NCBI RefSeq assembly: GCF_000526495.1
Contig: NZ_JAGE01000001.1
Location: forward strand, 3,232,001 to 3,296,000
Direction of reading: 5' to 3'
Source of the DNA: Ruminiclostridium josui JCM 17888
GTDB lineage: Bacteria; Bacillota; Clostridia; Acetivibrionales; DSM-1351
Length of the DNA: 64,000 nt
In this document: positions 25,436 to 32,849 of the stretch, piece after piece
Position numbering within the stretch: position 1 is the stretch's first letter
How the letters are laid out: each line of letters begins with the position of its first letter
Position numbers and translations under genes: made by a program
The notes under the pieces: generated by a model
What the model saw: the letters and a program-made list of their open reading frames with translations, nothing else
The model's database searches: none
Told to the model about the DNA's origin: nothing

Positions 25436-26035
25436 GTGAGATTGATTGAAAAAGTATCTTATCAAAGTGCAAACTTTATTACCTCATTTTTAAATCAAAA
25501 TCATAATAAAAGAATGATATTATATTTTGGATTTCAGGCCATATATGGAGACTTATTAAAATTGCTTATAATTATCATTTGTTCATTAATACTAAGATCT
25601 TTTATACCATCTATTTTAATATCATTTTCTTTTGCCTATTTAAGAAAAAATGCAGGTGGTTTTCATATGAAAACTGAAAATGGATGCATTTTATTTACCA
25701 CTTGTATTTGTGTTATACCGGGGACTTTGATAAGCTATTTACAAGTGGATTCTAATTTTATAACGATGATATTGTTAGGATTTATATTTATATTTGGGTA
25801 CATTTGTTTACTCAAGTACGCTCCTAGTAGTACTCAAAACAACCAAATAACAGACGAAGATGAGATAATAAAGTATAAAGAAAAATCTTTTTCTTCTTTT
25901 GCTTTTTTATACTTTATAGCGTGTATATTCTTTTTTATTTTTAATCAATATATAATTTCTGTTTCAATATGTGTTGGGATTTTGCTTGAAGTTTTAACAT
26001 TAATACCAATAAAAAAGACAGTCAAACTACATTGA
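25436..26035 (+). CDS. agrB: AgrB-family peptide-processing membrane protease
   Basis: A 199-residue AgrB homologue starting at GTG 25436 behind GGGAGGT. The catalytic pair falls exactly where it does in S. aureus AgrB: His77 and Cys84 in RKNAGGFHMKTENGC, followed by YAPSSTQNNQI. Several hydrophobic helices span the membrane. AgrB cuts the AgrD precursor and closes the (thio)lactone ring. Its presumed substrate, AgrD at 26120-26257, is encoded convergently on the opposite strand rather than downstream in the same operon, an unusual layout. Confidence 0.92.
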   Translation: MRLIEKVSYQSANFITSFLNQNHNKRMILYFGFQAIYGDLLKLLIIIICSLILRSFIPSILISFSFAYLRKNAGGFHMKTENGCILFTTCICVIPGTLISYLQVDSNFITMILLGFIFIFGYICLLKYAPSSTQNNQITDEDEIIKYKEKSFSSFAFLYFIACIFFFIFNQYIISVSICVGILLEVLTLIPIKKTVKLH

Positions 26036-26086
26036 CTGTTTTCAAATAATTTGATATTATTAAATCGACAAGAAATTTTATTTAAT

Positions 26087-26118
26087 GACAGCTTTCTCCG
26101 TAGAGCTGTTCTTTTTTT
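26087..26118 (+). terminator. Terminator after agrB
   Basis: ACAGCT (26088-26093) pairs with AGCTGT (26104-26109) and is followed by a run of seven T. A second, weaker hairpin (ACAGTCAA / TTGACTGT, 26018-26039) spans the agrB stop codon. They separate agrB from the convergent agrD. Confidence 0.75.
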
Positions 26119-26119
26119 G

Positions 26120-26257
26120 CTATTTTTTAATTGTTTTTAGAGACTTAGGGACTCTAGGTTGATGTCCCCAAAGAAAACTAAAATTTTCAGCTTTCTTTTC
26201 TGCAATTGCTGTCACATTTGAATCAATAATTGAAAGTAATTTGGACTTTTTATTCAT
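26120..26257 (-). CDS. agrD: AgrD-type autoinducer precursor with Ser in place of ring Cys
   Basis: A 45-residue peptide starting at ATG 26257 behind GGAAAGGAG. It has an amphipathic N-terminus (MNKKSKLLSIIDSNVTAIAE), then FSFLWGHQPRVPKSL and a charged tail. It aligns with the C. perfringens AgrD core as I recall it (ACLWFTHQPEEPKSL), with Ser at the Cys position. The mature signal would then be a five-residue lactone, S-F-L-W-G, rather than a thiolactone. Its ATG overlaps the end of the AgrC-like gene by 8 bases, so the two are co-translated. AgrB at 25436 is the likely processing enzyme. Confidence 0.82.
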   Translation of the reverse strand: MNKKSKLLSIIDSNVTAIAEKKAENFSFLWGHQPRVPKSLKTIKK

Positions 26258-26993
26258 TCTTGATACTCCTTTCCAAATGAAACTTTGATACGTATGTAAT
26301 AATCTTTATGTAGTTATATAATATCACAAAATTTAACAATCCACTACCGCAAGAACATATGCCAAGAGTAATTTTATTAACAACGCTAAACAACTCAAAA
26401 TATGTTATATACACTTTAGTAATACTTACTTCAAGAAAAAATAACATAAAAATGATAGCAATGAAACCATACGTCTCAATTTTGTACTGCTTAAATTTCT
26501 GTATTGCAAAGTTGAAATTCCAAAAAGATACTATTGCTATTATTTGCACCAATCTCTCAGGTAAAAAACATAAAAATCTTTTTAACTCAGGTGAATTAAT
26601 CAAATTCGCTTCAATTCCATTGTAAAAATAGCGTATACAAAATGGGACGTACAAAGCTTCAAAACTGATAATTAGAAGGGAAAAGGCCGCGACTCCAATA
26701 ACTGATTCTTTCCATGATGATTTATAAAAGTATTTAAGCAACAAGCAATAAATAATCATATCCGCAAGTGATACTATATTCATGTTAGGAATGAAATAGC
26801 CAACTATAGCTCCTACTACTGAAACTATAAAAGCAGATGCTAACATTTTTAATAAGCTAATGTATAGTTTGCTTGAATCACATTTGAAAGGAACTTCGCT
26901 ACCTTTACCAAGAATAATAAGTGAAAACATGAAACAAAAAAAGAATTGTGGCATTGACAAAATAAAAATATTTAACACACTGAAATTTTGCAT
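26250..26993 (-). CDS. AgrC-like membrane sensor domain without histidine kinase
   Basis: A 247-residue protein that is almost all membrane: six or seven hydrophobic helices (about 8-30, 47-69, 73-90, 97-118, 143-163, 173-195, 205-227) and a short basic tail. Size and layout match the N-terminal sensor domain of AgrC-type kinases, but no kinase follows; the stop overlaps the agrD start. It may bind the peptide and signal without phosphotransfer, act as a decoy, or form an immunity or export part. The native RBS GGAGGT was split by the IS at 27003, leaving GAGGT from the target duplication. Confidence 0.6.
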   Translation of the reverse strand: MQNFSVLNIFILSMPQFFFCFMFSLIILGKGSEVPFKCDSSKLYISLLKMLASAFIVSVVGAIVGYFIPNMNIVSLADMIIYCLLLKYFYKSSWKESVIGVAAFSLLIISFEALYVPFCIRYFYNGIEANLINSPELKRFLCFLPERLVQIIAIVSFWNFNFAIQKFKQYKIETYGFIAIIFMLFFLEVSITKVYITYFELFSVVNKITLGICSCGSGLLNFVILYNYIKIITYVSKFHLERSIKNE

Positions 26994-26998
26994 ATGTA

Positions 26999-27002
26999 CC
27001 TC
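26999..27002. repeat. Target-site duplication of the IS element (left copy)
   Basis: CCTC at 26999-27002 is repeated at 28291-28294, directly flanking the IS. Removing the IS and one copy restores GGAGGT on the - strand, four bases before the ATG of the AgrC-like gene. Confidence 0.75.
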
Positions 27003-27077
27003 TGACCTTACCCCGAAAAATTAGACACAAAGAATGGCGGGATTTCTCCGATTTTCTTTGTATCACATAAAATTTAA

Positions 27078-27890
27078 TTAAGCTGTCTTACTTAACTTTT
27101 CAAAGTCAACAGGCGATCTATAGCCAAGCTTTGAATGCAGACGTATACGATTATAGAAGGCTTCAATATATTCAAAGATAGCTAACTGAGCCTCGGCCCT
27201 AGTCTTGAACCTTGTTAAGTAAATAAGCTCCGTTTTAAGTGTACCAAAAAATGATTCCATACATGCATTATCATAGCAATTACCTCTTCGGCTCATACTT
27301 TGTGTAATGCCATTGTTTTTGAGTACATTCTTGTATTCATTACTTGCATACTGGACACCACGATCAGAATGATGAATCAGGCCTCTAGCTGGTTTACTGC
27401 GGCCTATGGCCTGCTTTAAGGCATCTATGCAAAGTTGCTTTGTCATAGTGCTGTCCATGGCCCAGCCGACAACCTTTCGCTGAAATAGATCAACAATAGC
27501 AGCCAGGTAGAGCCAGCCTTCGTCTGTAGGTATGTAAGTGATGTCAGCAACCCATATCTGGTTAGGTTTTGTTGCCGTAAAGTCCTGATTTAGTATATTT
27601 GGAGCTACAGGATAGCTGTGCTTGGAGTTTGTAGTAGCCTTGAATTTCCTTTTGGTTTTAGCTGCAATATTGTTTTCTCTCATTAGCTTAGCTACACGGT
27701 TTTTGCCGCATTTTATTCCACCATTGTTTAAGGCTTTTGTTACTCTGGGACTTCCGTAAGTTTCACGAGATACCTTATGGATTTCCTTAATTCTTTCAAG
27801 TAGCTCACAGTTTAATTGCTTACGATGGCTTTTCGGTCTTGTAGTCCAGGCATAATAACCGCTTCTTGATACATCAAGTATTTGGCACAT
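27078..27890 (-). CDS. IS3-family transposase OrfB (DDE integrase core)
   Basis: 270 residues with the DDE core: WVADITYIPTDEGWLYLAAI (first Asp), HHSDRGVQYAS (second Asp) and ACMESFFGTLKTEL (Glu), plus the HTH_21-type N-terminus (SRETYGSPRVTKAL). The -1 frame stays open upstream of the first ATG (reading KYRFIFPVEKM), so the active protein is probably an OrfAB fusion made by frameshifting at the A-run near the end of orfA. Confidence 0.92.
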   Translation of the reverse strand: MCQILDVSRSGYYAWTTRPKSHRKQLNCELLERIKEIHKVSRETYGSPRVTKALNNGGIKCGKNRVAKLMRENNIAAKTKRKFKATTNSKHSYPVAPNILNQDFTATKPNQIWVADITYIPTDEGWLYLAAIVDLFQRKVVGWAMDSTMTKQLCIDALKQAIGRSKPARGLIHHSDRGVQYASNEYKNVLKNNGITQSMSRRGNCYDNACMESFFGTLKTELIYLTRFKTRAEAQLAIFEYIEAFYNRIRLHSKLGYRSPVDFEKLSKTA

Positions 27891-27937
27891 CTTCTCAACA
27901 GGAAATATGAAGCGGTATTTATGAATGATAGAATATT

Positions 27938-28222
27938 TTACTTCCGGTCTTTCGCGAAGATGGCCGTTACTTTTTTTAGGATTTCATTCTCCATTTCAAG
28001 GTCTGCAACGCGTTTTCTAAGACTCCTGAGTTCTTCATCTTCAGGCCTAAGATTACCGCTGCCAGGGAATGCATTCTCTTTATGCTTTTTGTACTCATTT
28101 AACCACTTATACATAGTATTATCATGGATGCCGATATCCCTAGCTACACTTGGTACACTACGGCCTTGCTCCAGCACAAGACGGACTGCTTGTTCTTTAA
28201 AATTTTTATCATAGCGTTTCAT
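27938..28222 (-). CDS. IS3-family transposase OrfA (HTH protein)
   Basis: 94 residues from ATG 28222 (GGAGGTG upstream). An HTH_Tnp_1 domain (KNFKEQAVRLVLEQGRSV, SVARDIGIHDNTMYKWLNEY) is followed by a leucine-zipper segment. Near the end ATCCTAAAAAAAGTA holds seven A, a slippery site for -1 frameshifting into orfB. Confidence 0.9.
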   Translation of the reverse strand: MKRYDKNFKEQAVRLVLEQGRSVPSVARDIGIHDNTMYKWLNEYKKHKENAFPGSGNLRPEDEELRSLRKRVADLEMENEILKKVTAIFAKDRK

Positions 28223-28320
28223 GATGGACACCTCCAACTGGTTTTATTATACCAGCCATTCTGTGTGTCCATCAAATCGGGGGAACTTCACCTCCGTAAT
28301 ATTAACAAGAAATAAAATAA

Positions 28321-28887
28321 TTAAAGTTTTCTAGCAATTACAATTTCTTCTGGTGACAATCCAGATTCTTTTATTTGCATTGCTATTTTTATATAGTCTT
28401 TATTTTCCATGTCAATGGCAAATTTGACAATGTTTTGATACTCTATGTCTTCAACAACATGCAATTGCTGTTTGCCGATTATTTCATATAAACTAATATT
28501 TGAATAATAACAAATCTTTTGCAAAGTATCTATTGATGGGGATATTCCATTTTCAATATCAATAACCTCTTGTAATGTAATATCATTAAACTTGGCAAAC
28601 TCCTTTTGAGTAAGCTTTTTGCTAATTCTTAAATTTGTTAATACAATTGATATTTCATTATTTGAAGTATTTAGCATTTCTAATGCATCTTCAAGGTCTA
28701 CACCTAATAGAAAGTCGATAGTAGTATCAAATATCTTTCGTAGCTTTTTAAGGTTTTCTATTCCAGGAGTACTACCATCTTTTAACATTTTATTTATTGC
28801 TGGAGGTGATACTCCTAATAATTCGGCGAGTTTTGCTTGACTGTAATTGTATTTGTCCATAAAAAATTGTAATCGTTTGGAAAACAT
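28321..28887 (-). CDS. Phage repressor with two XRE-type HTH domains
   Basis: A 188-residue DNA-binding protein. The first HTH covers residues about 5-60 (YSQAKLAELLGVSPPAINKMLKDG) and the second about 80-135 (LTQKEFAKFNDITLQEVIDIENG). It has a short C-terminal tail and no LexA-type protease domain, so SOS cleavage is unlikely. CTGGAGGT precedes the ATG. It is transcribed away from the Cro-like gene at 29096 and is the likely lysogeny repressor. Its stop is only 31 bases from the IS; before insertion the AgrC-like and AgrD genes followed it directly, in one operon. Confidence 0.85.
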   Translation of the reverse strand: MFSKRLQFFMDKYNYSQAKLAELLGVSPPAINKMLKDGSTPGIENLKKLRKIFDTTIDFLLGVDLEDALEMLNTSNNEISIVLTNLRISKKLTQKEFAKFNDITLQEVIDIENGISPSIDTLQKICYYSNISLYEIIGKQQLHVVEDIEYQNIVKFAIDMENKDYIKIAMQIKESGLSPEEIVIARKL

Positions 28888-28922
28888 TTAAAAGACCTCC
28901 AGGCTATTCTTATCTACTATCG

Positions 28923-28951
28923 ATAATAAACTTTTAGTTAATAATTGTCAA
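28923..28951 (-). promoter_or_regulatory. Repressor promoter
   Basis: On the - strand TTGACA (28951-28946), a 17-base spacer and TATTAT (28928-28923) lie 36 bases before the repressor start. This near-consensus promoter should drive the repressor and, before the IS landed, the AgrC-like and agrD genes. Confidence 0.75.
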
Positions 28952-28988
28952 GAGAAATTAAGCAATTGTTATTATTCAACCAAATACA

Positions 28989-29060
28989 TTAACTAATATT
29001 GAATGAACGCTGATAAAATTAAATATTGGTTAATTACAAACTTTGCCAAATATTAACCAT
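28989..29060. promoter_or_regulatory. Repeated operator sites in the lysis-lysogeny switch
   Basis: TTAACTAATATT (28989-29000), AATATTGGTTAA (29022-29033, the inverted form with one change) and ATATTAACCAT (29050-29060) are related sites in the divergent repressor/Cro gap. They are probable binding sites for one or both HTH proteins. Confidence 0.6.
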
Positions 29061-29072
29061 AAGTTATATTAT
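29044..29072 (+). promoter_or_regulatory. Early rightward promoter
   Basis: TTGCCA (29044-29049), 17 bases, TATTAT (29067-29072), ahead of the Cro-like gene. The third operator-like site overlaps its spacer, so a bound repressor would block it. Confidence 0.55.
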
Positions 29073-29095
29073 ATTAGTGAAGGAGGTGAAATATT

Positions 29096-29314
29096 ATGAG
29101 AAAAGTAAATGTAGACAAACTAAATCATTTAGGAAAATTAAGAGAGGATAAAATGTTAGATAGGAAAACAGTATCAAAAGAAATTGGCTGTACTGAAGTT
29201 TTTTTATCACAAATTGAAAGAAAAGGCGCTTCCAAAAGACCATCTATTAATACCGCTCAAAAAATGTGTAAGATTTATAAATGCTCGCTAGAAGATATTT
29301 TTCTCACAAAATAA
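29096..29314 (+). CDS. Cro-like XRE-family regulator
   Basis: A 72-residue HTH protein: MLDRKTVSKEIGCTEVFLSQIERKGASKRPSINTAQ is the helix-turn-helix, and a short tail follows. It is first in the rightward early operon, behind GAAGGAGGTGA, and divergent from the repressor. This is the Cro position of temperate phages. Confidence 0.8.
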   Translation: MRKVNVDKLNHLGKLREDKMLDRKTVSKEIGCTEVFLSQIERKGASKRPSINTAQKMCKIYKCSLEDIFLTK

Positions 29315-29369
29315 AAGTATTTAATAACAACTCACAGTAAGAGTGAATAAACTAAACTGAGGTGGTTTT

Positions 29370-29537
29370 ATGGAGGGAATATCTAACAGCATAGTAGAAG
29401 ATTTTTATCTCGGGAAAACACATATTCTAATTTGCAATGATGAATACATAAATAAATCTCAAACTGAGAATCAGCGGATAAAAGATGAAGTGAATTCTAT
29501 TTGCGGGAGAATAGCAAAGTCACAAATAGTCAAATAA
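29370..29537 (+). CDS. Small phage protein of unknown function
   Basis: A 55-residue frame starting MEGISNSIVEDFYLGK behind TGAGGTGG. It is acidic and soluble, with no recognised domain. It fills the gap between Cro and the AbrB-like gene with good spacing, so it is probably real. Confidence 0.6.
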   Translation: MEGISNSIVEDFYLGKTHILICNDEYINKSQTENQRIKDEVNSICGRIAKSQIVK

Positions 29538-29564
29538 AACAAGAAAGGTAGTGATTGATAAATC

Positions 29565-29810
29565 ATGAAATCAACAGGCATTGTAAGAAAGGTGGACAAC
29601 CTGGGAAGAGTTGTTCTACCAGTTGAGATACGTAGAACAATGGGTATTGATTTAAAAGACCCAATAGAAGTCTTTGTGGATGGACAATCAATAATTCTTA
29701 AGAAATACGAACCCGAATGTATCTTCTGTAAAAATGCAAAAGATGTTCAGTCATATAAGGGTAAAAATATTTGCTCCTGCTGCTTAAAAGAGTTAAAAGG
29801 GGAGAACTAG
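29565..29810 (+). CDS. AbrB/SpoVT-type transcription factor with zinc-finger tail
   Basis: An 81-residue protein. The N-terminal swapped-hairpin AbrB domain (STGIVRKVDNLGRVVLPVEIRRTMGI) is followed by CIFCKNAKDVQSYKGKNICSCC, a likely zinc site. This form is common in clostridial phages, and the family regulates transition-state genes. AAAGGTAGTGA precedes the ATG. Confidence 0.85.
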   Translation: MKSTGIVRKVDNLGRVVLPVEIRRTMGIDLKDPIEVFVDGQSIILKKYEPECIFCKNAKDVQSYKGKNICSCCLKELKGEN

Positions 29811-29847
29811 GTGGATATACAAAATTTACAGGAAAGGAAGTATACAA

Positions 29848-30231
29848 ATGAAAGCATTATGCAAAAAATGTGGCCATCCATGGAATGTAAGTGTACATAA
29901 GAAGATTGGCAAACAGGGATATACTTGTCCTCACTGCACAAGTAAATCAAAAAAAATGAAAAAGGTAACATTGTTCCTATGCGGTTTTGTGATTAGCTTT
30001 TTAGTTGTACCAATGCATTCAGAATTGGCATATATGCAAAGAGGTTACAGAGCATATGGTGGAGAGATTTTAATACCAGTACTGTATTTAACAGTAGTAG
30101 GGCTCCTAAGAGAAATATCGGATATAAGTATAAAAAAAGCACCCATTAAAGAGTGCAAACATAAAAATTTTCATTTACATATTACAGGATTTAATAATAT
30201 AAGTCAAGATGCAAGCCATGTTAAAGCATGA
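29848..30231 (+). CDS. Zinc-ribbon membrane protein, function unknown
   Basis: 127 residues: an N-terminal zinc ribbon (CKKCGHPW..CPHCTSKS), one or two hydrophobic segments (about 43-60 and 77-92) and a polar tail. No known role. It overlaps the next gene by 23 bases. AGGAAAG lies before the ATG. Confidence 0.6.
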   Translation: MKALCKKCGHPWNVSVHKKIGKQGYTCPHCTSKSKKMKKVTLFLCGFVISFLVVPMHSELAYMQRGYRAYGGEILIPVLYLTVVGLLREISDISIKKAPIKECKHKNFHLHITGFNNISQDASHVKA

Positions 30232-30616
30232 AGCCTCGGGATCAATTGGGAAAGTTGTTGAGATATGTACCGAATCATACGGACACTACATAGGTGAACT
30301 GGTAAAAGTTAATTCTGGTATGTGTAACATTGCAGAAGTTAAAATACTAGCCTGTTCAAGGTATCCAAGCCAACGAACTATTATGTACAAATTCAATAAT
30401 TATGAAAGATGGCCTTATCGTAAGGAATCTATAGAGACATTCTCTATTAAATCACTAAGACCTTATGATAAGGACTCCATACCGGAGTATTACGAACTAA
30501 TGCCTCAGGTGCTAGAAGAGACATTCCTTGTTGAAACCGAAGCAGATAGAGAAATTTACGAAAGACATAAAAAGTACTGGTATGAAATGCGAGGTGTGAT
30601 AAGTGCCACAGGGTAG
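30209..30616 (+). CDS. Hypothetical early phage protein
   Basis: A 135-residue protein with an SH3-like start (GSIGKVVEICTESYGHYIGELVKV) and a basic, Arg/Tyr-rich middle. The first ATG (30209) lies in the preceding gene; ATG 30218 is an alternative. No ribosome site stands out. I cannot assign a function. Confidence 0.55.
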   Translation: MQAMLKHEASGSIGKVVEICTESYGHYIGELVKVNSGMCNIAEVKILACSRYPSQRTIMYKFNNYERWPYRKESIETFSIKSLRPYDKDSIPEYYELMPQVLEETFLVETEADREIYERHKKYWYEMRGVISATG

Positions 30617-31325
30617 TTTTGACTGCTGTTCATCTTTTATGAAATGTTCTGATGAATGGGCCTGTGTTTATGCTGATCATCCATTATTCACGGGTTGTAC
30701 ATACAGGAAAAAGTTAGAGTCAGGTATTTGCTTTTATGGAAAGAATCAGAACATTTTTGAGCCTTTGAAAAACGGTAAACTTCCGGATGGATTTGTTCCA
30801 TTTCAAAAGCCAGTGGTTAATGTTAAAAAAGAACATATACCAGAAGTATATATTACCTGTTATAAGATGCCGTTTGCAGTACTTATTCGCTCAAGTAATA
30901 CATGGTCCTATAAGCTTGACTCAGATAGCGCTGATTTGATTAAGAATGAATTTGATTTAAATAACATCCCCTATAGGACAAGCCTAGAATTGCTAAAGGA
31001 TTTACCAGGTGATCAAGTTGATCTTGATGGACCATGTAACAGTAGAGTAGTTTTTAAAATTGGGGACAGAGAATTTCATATTCTTAGTTTTAATGGTTAC
31101 TTGATTCAAAATTGGTATGCTGAAAAAATAAATAAGTCTCTGCTGTCTAAAGGATTTGAAAGTAGAGTTGAGCTATTGGGGATGTATGTGCATTCAAAGA
31201 GTCGGGTTAATTCAATTACAAAAGATTTTTCAGATGTTAGACATGTAAAAAAAGATATTACACATAATGAACCGGTACAACTTACATTATTTGACTTAGC
31301 AGAGGTTACAAGGTTTAGGAGGTGA
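30603..31325 (+). CDS. Cys-rich phage protein with a sliding-clamp-type motif
   Basis: A 240-residue protein from GTG 30603 behind GAGGTG. The N-terminus is Cys-rich (FDCCSSFMKCSDEWACVYADH..CTYRKK..CFYG), a possible metal or Fe-S site. Near the C-terminus QLTLFDL matches the bacterial beta-clamp binding motif QLxLF. It lies just before the replication protein, so it may link to DNA replication; this is motif-based inference. Confidence 0.6.
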   Translation: MPQGSFDCCSSFMKCSDEWACVYADHPLFTGCTYRKKLESGICFYGKNQNIFEPLKNGKLPDGFVPFQKPVVNVKKEHIPEVYITCYKMPFAVLIRSSNTWSYKLDSDSADLIKNEFDLNNIPYRTSLELLKDLPGDQVDLDGPCNSRVVFKIGDREFHILSFNGYLIQNWYAEKINKSLLSKGFESRVELLGMYVHSKSRVNSITKDFSDVRHVKKDITHNEPVQLTLFDLAEVTRFRR

Positions 31326-31333
31326 CAGATTGA

Positions 31334-32281
31334 ATGGCAAGACCGTTCAAAGAAGGACTTGATTACTTTCCTTTGGACGTGGATTTTTTGGATGATAAAA
31401 AAGTTAAGCTTATTAAAGCTGAATTCGGGGCAAAAGGAATATTAGTTCTTATATACCTATTAACATTAGTTTATAAAAGCAACGGATACTTCTATAAGTG
31501 GGATAAAGATGATTACTTATTGATGTCTGATAGTGTCGGTTGTGGTTGTAGCCCTGATTTTATACAAGAAGTTTTGCAAGGGTGTGTCAGACGTTCTATT
31601 TTTGATGATAGGGTTTTTGATATGTTTAATGTACTAACTTCTGCAGGCATTCAGAAAAGGTATTTAAATGCAATTTCTGAACGCAAAAATATATCTATAA
31701 TAAAAGATTACTTGCTGGTTGATTTATCGGATGAAAAAGTCTGCCCGCCTGGTACTCTTAAAAGGCTTACTTTAAATTCAATTAATCCTCCAATTAAATC
31801 GGTTAATCCCCCGATTAATTTAATAAAACCGCCCAATAATCCACAAAGTAAAGTAAAGGAAAGTAAATCAAATAAAAAACATATATCGTCCGAATTCTCG
31901 GTCGATGATATCCAATATAAATTAGCCTTAGAATTAAGGTCCTATATTTTAAGGAATAATAATAAGGCAAGGGTACCTGATTCCAATAAACTACAAAGTT
32001 GGGCAACTGAGATTGATAAAATGATGAGACTTGACAAGCACACCGCTGATGAAATCAGAGCAATGATTACTTATTCACAACAAGACAATTTTTGGTGTTC
32101 ATGTATTTTAAGTCCATCAAAGCTAAGAGAAAAATATGATACTTTGTATCTTCAATCAAAGTCAAAAGGAAAATATCAATCTAATATTTCACAGGCATCC
32201 AACAGGGGTAATTTTGAGCAAAGGGATTATGAAGACAGTTACTTTGATAACTTTTTCAACAATACGAAAGGAGCAAAATAG
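31334..32281 (+). CDS. Phage replication initiator (Lin1244/DUF4373-type)
   Basis: A 315-residue protein. The N-terminal winged-helix Lin1244/Lin1753 region is FKEGLDYFPLDVDFLDDKK, AEFGAKGILVLIYLLTLVY and YFYKWDKDDYLLM. A low-complexity Pro/Asn linker (INPPIKSVNPPINLIKPPN) and a DnaD-like C-terminal half follow. Such proteins open the origin and recruit helicase in Gram-positive phages. AGGAGGTGA precedes the ATG. The origin may lie within or near this gene. Confidence 0.8.
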   Translation: MARPFKEGLDYFPLDVDFLDDKKVKLIKAEFGAKGILVLIYLLTLVYKSNGYFYKWDKDDYLLMSDSVGCGCSPDFIQEVLQGCVRRSIFDDRVFDMFNVLTSAGIQKRYLNAISERKNISIIKDYLLVDLSDEKVCPPGTLKRLTLNSINPPIKSVNPPINLIKPPNNPQSKVKESKSNKKHISSEFSVDDIQYKLALELRSYILRNNNKARVPDSNKLQSWATEIDKMMRLDKHTADEIRAMITYSQQDNFWCSCILSPSKLREKYDTLYLQSKSKGKYQSNISQASNRGNFEQRDYEDSYFDNFFNNTKGAK

Positions 32282-32593
32282 ATGTCGTATTTGCATGGAG
32301 AAATTGATTCAAATTGTTACATGGTTCTAAGAGGGAAACCTGCAGCAGTATTACCAGTAAAAAAAGAATTTGTCAAAGAGGCTAAAGATAGGATTATTAA
32401 TTTTCATAAGTTAAAAATGATAGAACAACACTTATCAAAGGAATGGAGTTCATTATGGATATACAAGAAAGATTTTATGTTTGAAGTTATAAACTGCCTA
32501 CCTGAAAAACCAAAGACAGTTTATGACCACTGGGTACTTGGCAAAGTCTTTGGTTATTCAGATGAAGCAATTGAAGAGTTTATAAGGAGTTAA
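32282..32593 (+). CDS. Hypothetical phage protein
   Basis: 103 residues, starting directly after the replication gene behind GAAAGGAG. A short basic protein with no recognised motif; the C-terminal half (VYDHWVLGKVFGYSDEAIEEFI) is helical. The context suggests replication or an early function. Confidence 0.6.
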   Translation: MSYLHGEIDSNCYMVLRGKPAAVLPVKKEFVKEAKDRIINFHKLKMIEQHLSKEWSSLWIYKKDFMFEVINCLPEKPKTVYDHWVLGKVFGYSDEAIEEFIRS

Positions 32594-32595
32594 CC

Positions 32596-32727
32596 TTACT
32601 TATACTCAGTTCCACTGCACTTAGGGCATGGTGGTAATGTGTCAGTGTTATCATCTAATACAACAATCTGGCCACATTTTTTACATTGGTATGAACCCTT
32701 ACCGGGCTTTTCTCCAGTAGATGGCAT
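32596..32727 (-). CDS. Small rubredoxin-like zinc-ribbon protein
   Basis: A 43-residue frame on the - strand behind AAAGGAGGTAA: SYQCKKCGQIVVLDDNTDTLPPCPKC, two CxxC knuckles as in rubredoxin-type zinc ribbons. It runs against the surrounding early genes and has its own strong ribosome site. Its role is unknown; similar small proteins occur in clostridial genomes. Confidence 0.75.
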   Translation of the reverse strand: MPSTGEKPGKGSYQCKKCGQIVVLDDNTDTLPPCPKCSGTEYK

Positions 32728-32849
32728 GTGTGTTACCTCCTTTGTGTAAAAATATGTAGATACAAACATTATTTTACACTATATGGAAATTTATAACAAT
32801 AAAATGCGAGTAATTAATAAAAGATTAATATCAATAGGAGGATAAATCA

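Larger units (their letters stand above)
27003..28290 (-). mobile_element. IS3-family insertion sequence (IS150-like group)
   Basis: A 1288-bp element with imperfect terminal inverted repeats. Reading inward, both ends begin TGA, reach a CCCCGA block and then GACAC..AAGAATGGC or GACACACAGAATGGC. It is flanked by a 4-bp duplication (CCTC) and carries orfA and orfB on the - strand. Intact ends, intact frames and a perfect duplication suggest recent insertion. It interrupts the repressor-agrC-agrD transcription unit. Confidence 0.9.

Noticed and set aside
25436-26120. Search for AgrD directly downstream of agrB on the + strand
   Set aside because: No suitable short frame is there; the gap holds two hairpins. 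The AgrD gene is on the opposite strand at 26120-26257.
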